NCBI RefSeq assembly: GCF_040784935.1
Contig: NZ_CP160680.1
Coordinates: 5,127,802 to 5,191,801 of the forward strand
Direction: 5' to 3'
DNA from: Lewinella sp. LCG006
GTDB lineage: Bacteria; Bacteroidota; Bacteroidia; Chitinophagales; Saprospiraceae
Length of the DNA stretch: 64,000 nucleotides
The position numbers were made by a program, and so were the translations under genes. Position 1 is the first letter of the stretch, and every line of letters begins with the position of its first letter. Below are positions 8,817 to 18,445 of this stretch, piece by piece. The notes below the pieces were generated by a model. That model searched no databases. It was not told where the DNA came from and saw only the letters and a program-made list of their open reading frames with translations.

Positions 8817-8834
8817 GGTAGGTTATTACCTACC
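8817..8834. promoter_or_regulatory. palindrome GGTAGGT-N4-ACCTACC
   Basis: A perfect 7-bp inverted repeat with a 4-base spacer. Its centre lies about 73 bp from the centre of the palindrome at 8746-8760, close to seven helical turns, so one dimeric regulator could occupy both on the same DNA face (inference). Confidence 0.45.
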
Positions 8835-8939
8835 GTTTAGCTTTTGGGAGCTGTTTAATACTACGAGTTGATAATCTACGCTTATATGAACCTTTTTTTT
8901 TCGGTCGTATTGTTTTGTTAACTTTAAAAAAATAGTGTT

Positions 8940-11213
8940 TTGCGAGAAAACTACCACTTACACCGTCTCTTTCTGATCCTCTCCCTGATTTGCACCACTC
9001 AGATCGTGCAGGCTGCCCACCTTATTGGTGGTGAGATCACTTATTCTTGTTTAGGGTTTACCAATGGTGACCCCAACTCGAATTCAAATACTTATGAATT
9101 TACCATCAACGTTTTTCGAGATTGCCAGAGTGGGGGCTCGGAATTTGATAGCCCTACTTTTATCGTCAATATGCACATTACTGTTTACCAAGGTAATAAC
9201 CAATACGGTGTCTATTATTTGGATGCACCAGTGGTTGAAGAAGTGAATATTGAAGAGAACATAGGTAATCCTTGTATTGTCGTTCCTTCTAATGTTTGTG
9301 TGGAACAAGGGACCTATACTTTTGAATTGGATTTGCCAATAGTTACAGACTCCTACCATATTGTTTACCAAAGGTGCTGTCGTAACAATACCATCGATAA
9401 TATCCTCTCTCCAGAATCATCGGGTACTACCTACACGATAGAGCTTACTCCTGAGGCACAAACATCCTGCAACAGCTCTCCTCAATTTCAAGAGTATCCT
9501 CCCGCGATCATTTGTGCTGGCCAGCCGTTTTCTTACGATTTTTCTGCAACAGATGCTGATGGTGACCAACTGGTGTACGAATTTTGTAGCCCTTACCTAG
9601 GAGGCGGCAATAGCGGTGGCAGTGGCTCTTCTAATGGCGTAGCACCTGACCCTGATCTCCCTCCACCATTTGACAATGTCATCTTTCTGGCACCAACTTA
9701 CACCTCGACCAACCCATTGGGGGATGCTGCTGGCTTTGTTTTAGATGACGCAACAGGATTGATGACGGGAATGCCTCAGTTTACGGGCCAGTTTGTGGTG
9801 GGTGTCTGTGTTTCAGAGTATCGCAACGGTGTATTGTTAAGTACTGTCCGCAGAGATTTCCAGTTCAATGTGACAAACTGTGAGATTACCGTTTTTGCAG
9901 AAATTGATCGCGACTCCATTATTGCGGGGGATATTTACGTGGTTTCTTCCTGTGGGGAAACGGAGGTTACCTTGACGAACCAGTCGGGGCTGCCTTCTTT
10001 TATTGATAGCTACCAATGGCTGTTTCCATTGGGGGTCAACCAGATAGAAAGCACGGAACGTGACCTCACGTATGATTTTCCAGGCGTGGGCACCTACGAA
10101 GGAATCATGGTTGTAAATCCGGGATCAACAGGTTGTACCGATACCGCTCAGGTGTTGGTGAATATTTATCCTGGCTTAGAAAGTGAGTTTAGCTTTGATT
10201 ACGATACCTGTGTGGCCGATGTGGTTACTTTTACCAACCTTAGTACCACGCTGGGTAGCCAGGCCATCATTGCTAACCAATGGCGTTATGGTGACGGTAA
10301 TGCAGAAGATATTTTGCAAAACAATCATCTCTATCTCAATCCCGGTGCTTACAATGTCGAATTAGAAGTGCGGGATCAAAACGGATGTGTGGATATTAGT
10401 TCTCAATTACTACCTTATTTTCCGGTGCCGGATTTGATTGTCATTGCTCCTAGTGAATTCAGAGGTTGTGTGCCCGCAGAGATATTTTTTGACAACCTGA
10501 GTTCTCCGATTAACGAAAGTTACCTCTTTGATTGGGATTTTGGTGATGGGAATTTTGGTGGAGATTTGAGTCCCACCCATTTGTACGAAACACCAGGACT
10601 TTACAGCGTTTCCTTGGCGATCACCAGTCCACTAGGCTGTACGACCGATACCTCTTTTACGGATTTGATCCTGATGGAGCCAGCACCAACGCCTGGCTTT
10701 AGTTTTACACCAGATTTTTTGACTAATTTTTCTCCTGAGTTGCAAATATTGGATGAATCGATAGGCAGTTTTCGTTGGTTCTATGATTTCAATGGCGAAG
10801 CGACCAGCTTGTTACCCAGTCCTAGCTACGTGTTTCAGGATACCGGACAAGCTTACATTACTCAAGTAGTGACCCACCCCAGTGGATGTGTTGACTCATT
10901 GACACAGTTTATAGACATAAAACCAGAAATAACCTTTTACTTCCCCAATGCTTTTACGCCAAATGGCGACGGTTTGAATGATATTTTTAAACCGAAAGGT
11001 TTTACCAGAGGTTTTAAGCGTTATAGCATGAAGGTATGGAATCGGTGGGGGGAACCCCTCTTCACAACTTCCGACCCCTTGAATGGATGGAATGGGCAGA
11101 AGAACAATACGGGTCGAGACCAGCCACCGGGTGTGTATATGTACGAATCCGTTTTGATTGGCCCCCGAGGAGAAAAATTTGATTACAAAGGTGTGATTAC
11201 TTTAATAAGATAA
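8940..11213 (+). CDS. PKD-repeat surface protein with CHU_C / T9SS type B sorting domain
   Basis: 757 residues starting at TTG 8940; an in-frame stop lies only five codons upstream and no ATG is available before the signal peptide. The signal peptide ends near VQAAHLIGG. A Cys-rich N-terminal region follows, with the recurring phrase YQRCCRN, then several PKD-like beta domains (for example WDFGDGNFGG near residue 530). The C-terminal CHU_C domain carries FPNAFTPNGDGLND and VWNRWGEPLF. In this family that domain targets the protein to the type IX secretion system and the cell surface. A close paralogue follows 21 bases downstream, so both are probably co-transcribed. Function is probably adhesive or structural; the ligand is unknown. 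Confidence 0.9.
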   Translation: MRENYHLHRLFLILSLICTTQIVQAAHLIGGEITYSCLGFTNGDPNSNSNTYEFTINVFRDCQSGGSEFDSPTFIVNMHITVYQGNNQYGVYYLDAPVVEEVNIEENIGNPCIVVPSNVCVEQGTYTFELDLPIVTDSYHIVYQRCCRNNTIDNILSPESSGTTYTIELTPEAQTSCNSSPQFQEYPPAIICAGQPFSYDFSATDADGDQLVYEFCSPYLGGGNSGGSGSSNGVAPDPDLPPPFDNVIFLAPTYTSTNPLGDAAGFVLDDATGLMTGMPQFTGQFVVGVCVSEYRNGVLLSTVRRDFQFNVTNCEITVFAEIDRDSIIAGDIYVVSSCGETEVTLTNQSGLPSFIDSYQWLFPLGVNQIESTERDLTYDFPGVGTYEGIMVVNPGSTGCTDTAQVLVNIYPGLESEFSFDYDTCVADVVTFTNLSTTLGSQAIIANQWRYGDGNAEDILQNNHLYLNPGAYNVELEVRDQNGCVDISSQLLPYFPVPDLIVIAPSEFRGCVPAEIFFDNLSSPINESYLFDWDFGDGNFGGDLSPTHLYETPGLYSVSLAITSPLGCTTDTSFTDLILMEPAPTPGFSFTPDFLTNFSPELQILDESIGSFRWFYDFNGEATSLLPSPSYVFQDTGQAYITQVVTHPSGCVDSLTQFIDIKPEITFYFPNAFTPNGDGLNDIFKPKGFTRGFKRYSMKVWNRWGEPLFTTSDPLNGWNGQKNNTGRDQPPGVYMYESVLIGPRGEKFDYKGVITLIR

Positions 11214-11234
11214 GGAAAGCGCAAAAATAAAGAC

Positions 11235-13496
11235 ATGAAGCAGCGTAGGATGAGAGGTTGGTTGTTGATGCTTATGTTGGTATTGGTAGGATTACCCCTG
11301 CTTCAGGCAGGCCACATTATTGGTGGTGTGATGTCTTACGAATGTTTAGGCAACAATCGCTACGAATTCACCCTTCGAGTATACCGGGATTGTAACTGTA
11401 CCATGTGCGCGCAATTGGATGCTTCTGCGGAAATTGGTATTTACCGCTGTAGTAGTGCGGGCAATTGCGAGGGACAGTCTCAAGCTCAGCCCTACGGAAC
11501 GGTGAGTGTCCCTCTGGCTTCTCAGTCTTCGATTGAAGAACCCGATTATCCCTGTCTTATTCCACCTGATGTTTGCGGACAAGAAGGTATTTATCGATTT
11601 ACACTCGACTTACCCGTCTCCAGTAGTAGTTATTTTGTTGCTTACCAGCGCTGCTGCCGCAACGTTACGATCGATAACCTTATCAACCCGGATGCTGCTG
11701 GTGCGACTTTTATGATAGAATTGACCCCTGCGGCTCAACTCGTATGCAACAGCAGTCCTTCCTTTGGTACTTATCCACCGATCATTATTTGTAATAATGC
11801 ACCATTGGTCTACGATCACTCGGCGATTGATCCTGATGGTGATATGCTGGTGTACGAATTTTGCGCGCCACTTTTAGGCGGTGGTCCTGACCTGGACCCC
11901 TTGTACTACAATACTTGTGGTGGTGCCAGTCCTATTCCTGCTTGCCCACCTCCATATAATACGGTCACTTTTCAGGCACCCAACTACACTTCAACAAGCC
12001 CCATGGGGGGCAACCCTACCATCACGATTGATCCCATGACGGGAGTCATTACCGGTACGCCCCAATTTGAAGGGCAATTTGTGGTGGGCGTCTGCGTCTC
12101 GGAATATCGGAATGGTTTGTTGTTGAGTAAGGTCTTCCGCGATTTTCAGTTCAATGTTGCGAGCTGTGACCCCACAGTGGTAGCGGATATAGAAGAAGAT
12201 GTACAAATCAGTGACCAGGAGTTCGTCGTAAATTCCTGTGGAGATTACACCATTGATTTTGTCAATCAGAGCTTTCAACAGGCCTATATTGATAATTTTT
12301 CCTGGGTTTTTGATGTTGGAAATGGCGAAATGGCCACCTTCAATGAATGGAGTCCGAGTATCACTTTTCCCGGTGTCGGAACCTATGAGGGGTATCTCTA
12401 CCTTAATGAAAATACAGATTGCGGCGACACCGCCAGGATTTTCGTGAATATTTACCCTTCTATAGAAGCCGATTTTAGTTTTGCTTATGATACCTGCGTG
12501 GCTGGCCCCGTCAGTTTTACCGACCTTTCCCAGACAGGCTCTTGCTGCTTGACCGATTGGGATTGGGATTTTGGTGATGGACAGGGGAGTGGTCTGCAAA
12601 ATCCTGATCATCTCTACCAATTTCCAGGCGATATTCCTATTACACTTACCGTTCAGGATACCAATGATTGTGTGGCCAGCTCAACGCAGCTGCTCAATTA
12701 TTACCCAGTACCAGCACTTATTGTCATTGCGCCAAGTGAGGAGCTTGCCTGTCAGCCCGCAGAGATTTTCTTCAATAACCTGTCTTCTCCAATTGATACG
12801 ACTTACACCATCGTCTGGGATTTTGGCGATGGGCAGTTTGGAAGTGACATCAGCCCGTTTCATACCTACGAAGATCCGGGCATTTATACCGTAAGTGTGG
12901 ATATCACTTCACCACTGGGCTGCCAGACGGATACGACTTTTAATAATTTGGTCACGGTATTGCCCTCCCCGGTTGCAGGATTTACGTATGCTCCAGACCA
13001 GCCAAGTAATTTGTTTCCTGAAGTTCAATTCACCGATGCGTCACAGGGAGCCATTGCCTGGAACTGGGATTTTGGTGTCTCACCGGGAAGCCAGTTTCCC
13101 AGCCCTTTGTTTGTTTTTCCAGATACAGGCCTCTATCTGGTCACCCAGGTAGTTAGCCATCCCAGTGGTTGTACGGATACGGTACAGATGATTATAGATG
13201 TGATCCCAGAAATTCGTTATTATCTACCGAATGCTTTTACGCCAAATGGCGATGGTACAAATGATACTTTTCGTGGTAAAGGCTTTTTGGAAGGGGCGAG
13301 AGAATTTCAGTTCAGGATTTGGAATCGTTGGGGCGAGCCTATGTTTGAGACCAATGACCCATTGGCAGCCTGGAACGGGAGGAAAAACAATGTAGGCCAG
13401 GAAGCTCCTCCAGGAGTTTATTTAGTAGTGGTGACGTTTAAAGATCCTCGGGGAAAACCTGTAGAGATGAAAGGATACGCGACTTTGATTCGATGA
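11235..13496 (+). CDS. PKD-repeat surface protein with CHU_C domain, paralogue of upstream gene
   Basis: 753 residues with a clear signal peptide (cleavage near LLQAGHIIGG). Domain order matches the preceding gene: an N-terminal Cys-rich region with YQRCCRN, an inner domain with VVGVCVSEYRNG, PKD-like domains (WDWDFGDGQGSG, WDFGDGQFGSD), then CHU_C with LPNAFTPNGDGTND and IWNRWGEPMF. The two genes match nearly word for word in their conserved parts but differ in the central PKD region and in Cys content, consistent with an old tandem duplication. It should be exported by T9SS and held on the surface. No terminator is evident after it; the rplS promoter begins 18 bases beyond the stop. Confidence 0.9.
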   Translation: MKQRRMRGWLLMLMLVLVGLPLLQAGHIIGGVMSYECLGNNRYEFTLRVYRDCNCTMCAQLDASAEIGIYRCSSAGNCEGQSQAQPYGTVSVPLASQSSIEEPDYPCLIPPDVCGQEGIYRFTLDLPVSSSSYFVAYQRCCRNVTIDNLINPDAAGATFMIELTPAAQLVCNSSPSFGTYPPIIICNNAPLVYDHSAIDPDGDMLVYEFCAPLLGGGPDLDPLYYNTCGGASPIPACPPPYNTVTFQAPNYTSTSPMGGNPTITIDPMTGVITGTPQFEGQFVVGVCVSEYRNGLLLSKVFRDFQFNVASCDPTVVADIEEDVQISDQEFVVNSCGDYTIDFVNQSFQQAYIDNFSWVFDVGNGEMATFNEWSPSITFPGVGTYEGYLYLNENTDCGDTARIFVNIYPSIEADFSFAYDTCVAGPVSFTDLSQTGSCCLTDWDWDFGDGQGSGLQNPDHLYQFPGDIPITLTVQDTNDCVASSTQLLNYYPVPALIVIAPSEELACQPAEIFFNNLSSPIDTTYTIVWDFGDGQFGSDISPFHTYEDPGIYTVSVDITSPLGCQTDTTFNNLVTVLPSPVAGFTYAPDQPSNLFPEVQFTDASQGAIAWNWDFGVSPGSQFPSPLFVFPDTGLYLVTQVVSHPSGCTDTVQMIIDVIPEIRYYLPNAFTPNGDGTNDTFRGKGFLEGAREFQFRIWNRWGEPMFETNDPLAAWNGRKNNVGQEAPPGVYLVVVTFKDPRGKPVEMKGYATLIR

Positions 13497-13514
13497 AAAA
13501 AGTATCTTAAAACA

Positions 13515-13544
13515 TTTGTTTTCCAACTAAAAGTCTTACCTTTG
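13515..13544 (+). promoter_or_regulatory. Bacteroidota-type promoter of rplS
   Basis: TTTG at 13515-13518, 18 bases, then TACCTTTG at 13537-13544, an exact match to TTG-N-TAnnTTTG. Transcription from here leaves a leader of roughly 140 bases before rplS. Confidence 0.75.
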
Positions 13545-13550
13545 CCCATC

Positions 13551-13688
13551 GTTTGAGAAATGAAGCATGTTTATTGCTTTTCTGGTGACCTCTGAAGGTG
13601 TAATTGTTGGAAGAATAGCCAGTCTGAACAGTAATAAACCTCTGAGTTCGATCCGTACACGCTAAGGCTTAAAAAAATAGGACAAAGA
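13551..13688 (+). promoter_or_regulatory. long 5' leader of rplS, possible L19 autoregulatory leader
   Basis: About 140 untranslated bases lie between the promoter and the ATG, unusually long for a single ribosomal-protein gene. Structured leaders ahead of rplS have been described in Flavobacteriia. Whether this one belongs to that class was not tested. I see short complementary segments but no strong single hairpin. Confidence 0.35.
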
Positions 13689-14039
13689 ATGGATGCCATT
13701 AAATTTGTACACGAACAGTTGACACCCAGCCGCGAGCTACCTGATTTTCGCGCCGGTGACAACATTATTGTAAGTTATAAGATTCGCGAAGGAGACAAGG
13801 AGCGTATCCAGGACTTCCGTGGAGATGTTATTCAGATCAAAGGTGAGGGTTCTACCCGTACTTTTACTGTACGTAAGATTTCTAACGGAGTAGGTGTGGA
13901 GCGTATTTTCCCTATCTCTTCTCCTAATATTGCTGAGATCAAAGTTACCAAGCACGGTAAAGTGCGCCGTTCCCGCTTGTATTACTTGCGTGAGCGTGTT
14001 GGTAAGAAAGCTCGTATCAAAGAGCGTCGCCGCAACTAA
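13689..14039 (+). CDS. rplS: 50S ribosomal protein bL19
   Basis: 116 residues, the standard length. It contains the family's [20 protein letters not shown]-type segment, [17 protein letters not shown] and the basic [12 protein letters not shown] terminus. bL19 sits at the interface of the 30S and 50S subunits. In Proteobacteria rplS follows rpsP-rimM-trmD, but here it stands alone with its own promoter, leader and terminator. Confidence 0.97.
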   Translation: MDAIKFVHEQLTPSRELPDFRAGDNIIVSYKIREGDKERIQDFRGDVIQIKGEGSTRTFTVRKISNGVGVERIFPISSPNIAEIKVTKHGKVRRSRLYYLRERVGKKARIKERRRN

Positions 14040-14067
14040 TAGAGCTTTGCTTTGCAAAGACTATCAA

Positions 14068-14099
14068 GAAAGCCGGATCAATTTATTGATCCGGCTTTC
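14068..14099 (+). terminator. strong hairpin terminator of rplS
   Basis: A perfect 15-bp stem, GAAAGCCGGATCAAT (14068-14082) and ATTGATCCGGCTTTC (14085-14099), starting 28 bases after the rplS stop. A smaller hairpin CTTTGC-TTT-GCAAAG precedes it at about 14045-14059. The T-tract is weak (the stem itself ends in CTTTCC), so it may act in both directions. Confidence 0.75.
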
Positions 14100-14340
14100 C
14101 GTGTTTTAGCCCAACAATAATTATTTTTTCCGTTCGTTTTGAACCCGGCAGGTTGATTTTGTGGCATTTACTGCCCAGCAACTTCCTAATTTTTCTCTTC
14201 CCCAGTACCAAATCATCCCTGAAATTGCTTAAATTTCCCAATTGATCCCAGTGGCTCCTCAGCGGCAGGCACTGGAATCAACAATCTGTCTTTAGATATC
14301 TATGGTAAATCCACGCCTTTGCTTTTTAAACTACCCTCGC

Positions 14341-17300
14341 ATGAAGCAATCCATCACTTTCGCCTTCGTACTACTATTGCTAAATAGTCTATTTTCAACC
14401 TTAGCTGCACAAGGTTGCGAACAATATATCGCTCATGATGCAGTTATTGGCGGCACCCACATTCTTCGTTCTAAATCATCGACCGTCGTCGTTAGGGGAA
14501 ACTACTCCTACGGTATTGCCTTAAGTTCTGACGATAAGGGAATAACTGCGACCATGGAATCTGTTGGTGGTGTAGAATTCAATCAGGACGATGAAGTCAT
14601 TTTTATGGATGCCAACCAGCTGCGCCGAAGCTATCGGTTTATTGGTATGGGAGAAATGGAACGCCAGGGGGGAATACCTGTGCAAAAGAACCTGCTACAG
14701 CTAGATATGACGGCCCTTCAGTGGTTTGCAGAAAACAATATTACGACGATATATCTGAAGAACAATATCAGCAACGAGATGCGTAAGTTCTCGCTTACCC
14801 CCAATCGCTTGGAAGAATTCAACAGTCTTGCCCGCTGTTTCTTTCAGGTTCTGGATCCCAACAAGGTGGTTGACAAAGGAGAAGCAGGACTGCTCATACC
14901 TTCAGCTACAACTGGTGCACGCACCTCCTCAGCAGCTTCTACCGATAGTGGCCTAGCGAATACTTCGCGGCCCCCAAGTACTGCGGCCCCTACTTCTGAT
15001 GCTGAATTGGTGGATTTACGCAAGCAGCTGGCCGATACCAAAAGTCAGTTGCGAGAGGAAATAGCAGCGGAACGGACTAAAGCCGACCAGGTCAAGCGCA
15101 ATCTTCAGGAGGAAGTCGCCGCCGCCCGGGAACAAGCTGCTCAACAAAAGCAGCAGATTGCCGACGAAGTATTGGCTGCACGTAAGCAGGCCCAGGAAGC
15201 TATCGCTGCTGCTCAGGCATCTTCTGCGGAAGCCGTACAGACGGCTCGTCAGCGAGCTGACAACGAAATGTCGGAGATCAATGAGGGCGTGGTAGCCGCG
15301 CGTGCGCGCGCTCAAGAGGCTGTCCAAGCTGCGCAAATTGAATCGGCAGAAGCCGTGAAAGCAGCACGCGATAATGCCGCTCAAGAATTAGAGGCTGTCC
15401 GCCAGCGACTAGCGGAAGCCAAAACCGCTTACGCCGATGAAATTGCAGGAGCTCGTGAGACTTCTTCCGCGGAATTGCAGCGTATCCGCGATGAGACGGC
15501 CCAGCAAATTCAGCAGGCCCGAGAGCAAGCTAAAGTTGAGCGCACCCGAACGACGGAGGAAGTAGTGACGACCAAAGAAACGGCTGCTGAACAAATTTTA
15601 CGCATCCAGGAAGAAACCGCTGGTCAAGTTGCTCAAATCAGAGAAAATAGCGTACTCGAAAAAGAGAAACTGGCCTTTGAAGTAGCAGAAGCTCGCCGTA
15701 AAGCCGCCGAACAAAAAGCATTGGTAGAACAACAGAATGCGGCAGAGTTGGCGGAATTACGCGAAAATGCGGCTAAGGAAAAAGAAGCTGCTGCCGTTTC
15801 GGTTGCAGAGGCGCGAGAACGCGCTTCGGGAGAAGTAGAAAATATTCGTCAACAAGTCGTCGCGGAGCGCGAAAAAGCCGCTAACGAAGTGAGCTCAACG
15901 CAGGCGAATTCTGCCGAGGCGATTGCTGCGAGTAGACAAGCCGTAGCTTCTGAAGAAGCCAAAGCTGCTGCTGAAGTACAAGCTGCTAGGGAGCGTGCCA
16001 GCCAAAGTATTGCTTCCATCAACGCGGAAGAAGCCGCTCAAGTTGCTGATGCCAGAACCCGTTCGGCTGCTGAACAACAAAAAATTGCCACGGAAGTGGA
16101 AGCCGCTCGTGCCAGAGCAAAGGAAGAAATCAGCCGTATCCAGGAAGAAACGCAGGTAGAATTGACACAGGCTCGCCAGCGTAAAGAAGAGATTCAAAAA
16201 GCAGCAGCGGCCGAAGTAGAAGCTGCCAGGAAAAAAGCCGAAGAAGAAATTGCTGCTGCCCGAGCTGCAGCCGAACAACAAGTAGCTGCTACCCAGGCAC
16301 AAGCCACTGAAGCCAAGGGGCGTTACGCTGAAGAAGTGAATACTGCGCAGCAACAATCAGCCGAACGACGCAAGCAGATCGAAGCCGAAGCAGCGGCCGC
16401 CATCAAAGATGCCAAAGACCGTGAAGCAGAGATGCTCAACGCTTCCGCTTCTGAAATTCAGGAAGCTAGGGAGAGAGCAGCCCGTGAATTGACTGCTGAA
16501 CGCGAAAAAGTGGCCCAGGAAATTGCTGCAGCACGCCAACAATCGTCAAGGGTGCAGGAAGAATCGGCCACACAGGTAGCCGAAGCCCGGCGCCAGGCGG
16601 CCGAATCCATTGCTCAGATTAAACTGGAAGAAGCTCAGAAAGTAAAAGAAGCGAGCGAAAATGCTACGGCTGAGCGACAAAAAATGGCCAATGGCTTGGC
16701 GGCTGAACGGGAAAGAATCGCCCAGGAAAAAGCTACTTTACAGGAAAATATGGTCAATGAGGTCAAGCAAGCTCGTGAAAATGCTGCTCAGGAGAAAGAA
16801 CGCCTGGCACTGGAAGTATTAGAAGCACGTACCGCCTCCAACAACGCACTCCAGAAAGTGCGCGAAGAACAAGCCGAAGCGGTAGCTGCTGCCCAACGAT
16901 CAGCCAACGAAAAAATTCAGGCAGCCAAAGCTAAAGCGGAAGAAGAGGAGAAAGCATCCGCTACCCGGATCACTACCGCCCGCGAAAGAGCTGAGCTGGA
17001 AATGCAGACCCTCCGAGACCGGGTGCGCGAGGAACTCGAACGTACCCGGGAGGAGACCGCTACCAAAAAAGCTCAATACGCAGCCGAAGCAGAAGCTGAG
17101 CGCCAGCGATTGCAGGAGGAACTTGGTCTTGCTCGCAAAGAAAGTTCCGAAGCCATCTACGAAGCGCGTCGTCAAGCTACAGAGCAAGTCACAAAAATCA
17201 AAGAAGACAATGCTGCGGCCATCGCCATTGAACGTACCAATGCGGAAACGGCCAAAGAAAGAATTCGTCAACAGGTTGCCACGGGAGAGGAACGTTTGCG

Positions 17301-17379
17301 CGCTTTACAAGAAGAAATCCGTGTGGCGGAGCAGAAGTTGAAGGCTTTACAGGATCAGAATAAGAGTGGTAATAATTAG
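14341..17379 (+). CDS. giant secreted/periplasmic coiled-coil protein
   Basis: 1012 residues from ATG 14341; a further ATG at 14302 would put 13 residues before the signal peptide. Residues 1-22 are a signal peptide ending at LAAQG. Residues about 23-185 form a small globular domain I do not recognise. A Ser/Thr/Pro linker follows (about 186-215). From about residue 220 to 1005 nearly every position is A, E, Q, R or K in heptad-like phrases such as AREQAAQQKQQIADE and EAARKKAEEEIAAARA, predicting one very long alpha-helical coiled coil. There is no C-terminal T9SS domain, membrane anchor or OmpA domain. The next gene, a sensor kinase, begins 15 bases later, so the two are co-transcribed. A structural or sensing rod in the periplasm is plausible (inference). 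Confidence 0.75.
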   Translation: MKQSITFAFVLLLLNSLFSTLAAQGCEQYIAHDAVIGGTHILRSKSSTVVVRGNYSYGIALSSDDKGITATMESVGGVEFNQDDEVIFMDANQLRRSYRFIGMGEMERQGGIPVQKNLLQLDMTALQWFAENNITTIYLKNNISNEMRKFSLTPNRLEEFNSLARCFFQVLDPNKVVDKGEAGLLIPSATTGARTSSAASTDSGLANTSRPPSTAAPTSDAELVDLRKQLADTKSQLREEIAAERTKADQVKRNLQEEVAAAREQAAQQKQQIADEVLAARKQAQEAIAAAQASSAEAVQTARQRADNEMSEINEGVVAARARAQEAVQAAQIESAEAVKAARDNAAQELEAVRQRLAEAKTAYADEIAGARETSSAELQRIRDETAQQIQQAREQAKVERTRTTEEVVTTKETAAEQILRIQEETAGQVAQIRENSVLEKEKLAFEVAEARRKAAEQKALVEQQNAAELAELRENAAKEKEAAAVSVAEARERASGEVENIRQQVVAEREKAANEVSSTQANSAEAIAASRQAVASEEAKAAAEVQAARERASQSIASINAEEAAQVADARTRSAAEQQKIATEVEAARARAKEEISRIQEETQVELTQARQRKEEIQKAAAAEVEAARKKAEEEIAAARAAAEQQVAATQAQATEAKGRYAEEVNTAQQQSAERRKQIEAEAAAAIKDAKDREAEMLNASASEIQEARERAARELTAEREKVAQEIAAARQQSSRVQEESATQVAEARRQAAESIAQIKLEEAQKVKEASENATAERQKMANGLAAERERIAQEKATLQENMVNEVKQARENAAQEKERLALEVLEARTASNNALQKVREEQAEAVAAAQRSANEKIQAAKAKAEEEEKASATRITTARERAELEMQTLRDRVREELERTREETATKKAQYAAEAEAERQRLQEELGLARKESSEAIYEARRQATEQVTKIKEDNAAAIAIERTNAETAKERIRQQVATGEERLRALQEEIRVAEQKLKALQDQNKSGNN

Positions 17380-17383
17380 GAGG
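17378..17383 (+). promoter_or_regulatory. AGGAGG ribosome binding site of the sensor kinase
   Basis: A full AGGAGG overlaps the stop codon of the coiled-coil gene, 11 bases before ATG 17395. Strong Shine-Dalgarno sites are uncommon in this phylum, and here it fixes the start and implies translation directly after the upstream gene. Confidence 0.6.
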
Positions 17384-17394
17384 CTTTTTGAATT

Positions 17395-18441
17395 ATGCAA
17401 AACAGTCAACTTCGTTTTCTTACTTACTTCATCATGGGGTATATGCTGCTGGCTTTTGTCTGGTGGTCTTTCCTGCTGTTTACCAAAAACCGGGATGCCT
17501 TTCAGGCCAAAATTGAGCTCCAGCAAATAGGTATGGCTGCGGAGGGGGTGATTAAATCGCCGATGGATTTTTACGTCTCAGAACGCTATCAGGAGTTGGT
17601 GAGTGCTTACCGCAAACAGGAACGCATGATCATGGGAGAGACGATTTTCTTGTCGTTGAGTCTCCTGGCGGGTATCTACGTTATTTACCGGGGTTATCGG
17701 CGGGAGGTTGACGCCTCCCGGCAGCAAAGAAACTTCCTGCTCTCCATTACCCATGAGTTGAAATCTCCATTGGCGGGCATTCGCCTGGCTTTGGAGACCA
17801 TTGCCAAACGAGGGGATCAACTCCCTCTTGATAAGCGTCAGATGCTGAGTCAGCGAGGAATCAAAGAAGCAGATCGACTCAATAAACTGGTGGAAGATTT
17901 GCTCCTTTCCGCCCGCCTCGAAAGTGCTTACCAGTTTCATCAAGAACCCTTGGATTTGCAAGAGTTGACCGAACGCATCGTCTTGCAGCAAAGTCAGCAA
18001 AACCCGGAGGCAGACATTGAATTTATCTGCGCTAAACCACTCGCAATGGTGAGTGGAGATCGCCAGGCACTCACTTCCGTAGTTATCAATTTGATCGAAA
18101 ATGCTTTAAAGTATTCACCTCCACCTGCGAAAGTAACCGTTGCGCTGCGCCAGGAAGACAAACTGCTGCACCTGGAAGTAGCCGACCAGGGGATCGGTAT
18201 TAATGCAATGGATAAAAAACGGGTGTTTGAAAAATTCTACCGCGTGGGAAGTGAGGATACCCGTAAAACAAAAGGTACCGGATTGGGGTTATTCATCGTG
18301 AAGGAACTGATTAGAGCGCACCATGGAACCATTAAAGTGAGGGACAACCAACCTCAAGGAACTATTTTCGCGATCACACTTCCCGTTATGACCAAGAAAG
18401 AAGAGCAAATACCTTCTATAGCCTCTTACCACGAACAATAA
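17395..18441 (+). CDS. membrane sensor histidine kinase
   Basis: 348 residues. Two membrane segments (about 10-30 and 80-98) enclose a small periplasmic loop of ~50 residues. The cytoplasmic part has a HisKA domain with ITHELKSPLAGIR (phospho-accepting His120), then HATPase_c with the N box VINLIENALKYS, G1 DQGIGI, the FEKFYR segment and G2 GTGLGLFIVKEL. There is no HAMP or PAS domain. The response regulator starts 4 bases after the stop, so they form a cognate pair. The small sensor loop suggests that the partner for sensing may be another protein, possibly the upstream coiled-coil product (inference). Confidence 0.93.
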   Translation: MQNSQLRFLTYFIMGYMLLAFVWWSFLLFTKNRDAFQAKIELQQIGMAAEGVIKSPMDFYVSERYQELVSAYRKQERMIMGETIFLSLSLLAGIYVIYRGYRREVDASRQQRNFLLSITHELKSPLAGIRLALETIAKRGDQLPLDKRQMLSQRGIKEADRLNKLVEDLLLSARLESAYQFHQEPLDLQELTERIVLQQSQQNPEADIEFICAKPLAMVSGDRQALTSVVINLIENALKYSPPPAKVTVALRQEDKLLHLEVADQGIGINAMDKKRVFEKFYRVGSEDTRKTKGTGLGLFIVKELIRAHHGTIKVRDNQPQGTIFAITLPVMTKKEEQIPSIASYHEQ

Positions 18442-18445
18442 TGTT

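Larger units (their letters stand above)
8526..8939. other. 414-base intergenic region with operator-like palindromes
   Basis: This is the divergent gap between the YrdC-type gene and the first CHU_C gene. It holds an 8-bp inverted repeat GCAAGTAC/GTACTTGC (8637-8644, 8691-8698), a half-site TAGGTA at 8653, and two palindromes described separately at 8746-8760 and 8817-8834. The last 60 bases are very T/A rich. I see no coding frame or exact TAnnTTTG promoter. Confidence 0.6.

Noticed and set aside
14341-17379. The coiled-coil protein as a phage tape-measure or tail fibre
   Set aside because: No neighbouring phage genes; it has a signal peptide and is followed directly by a two-component system.
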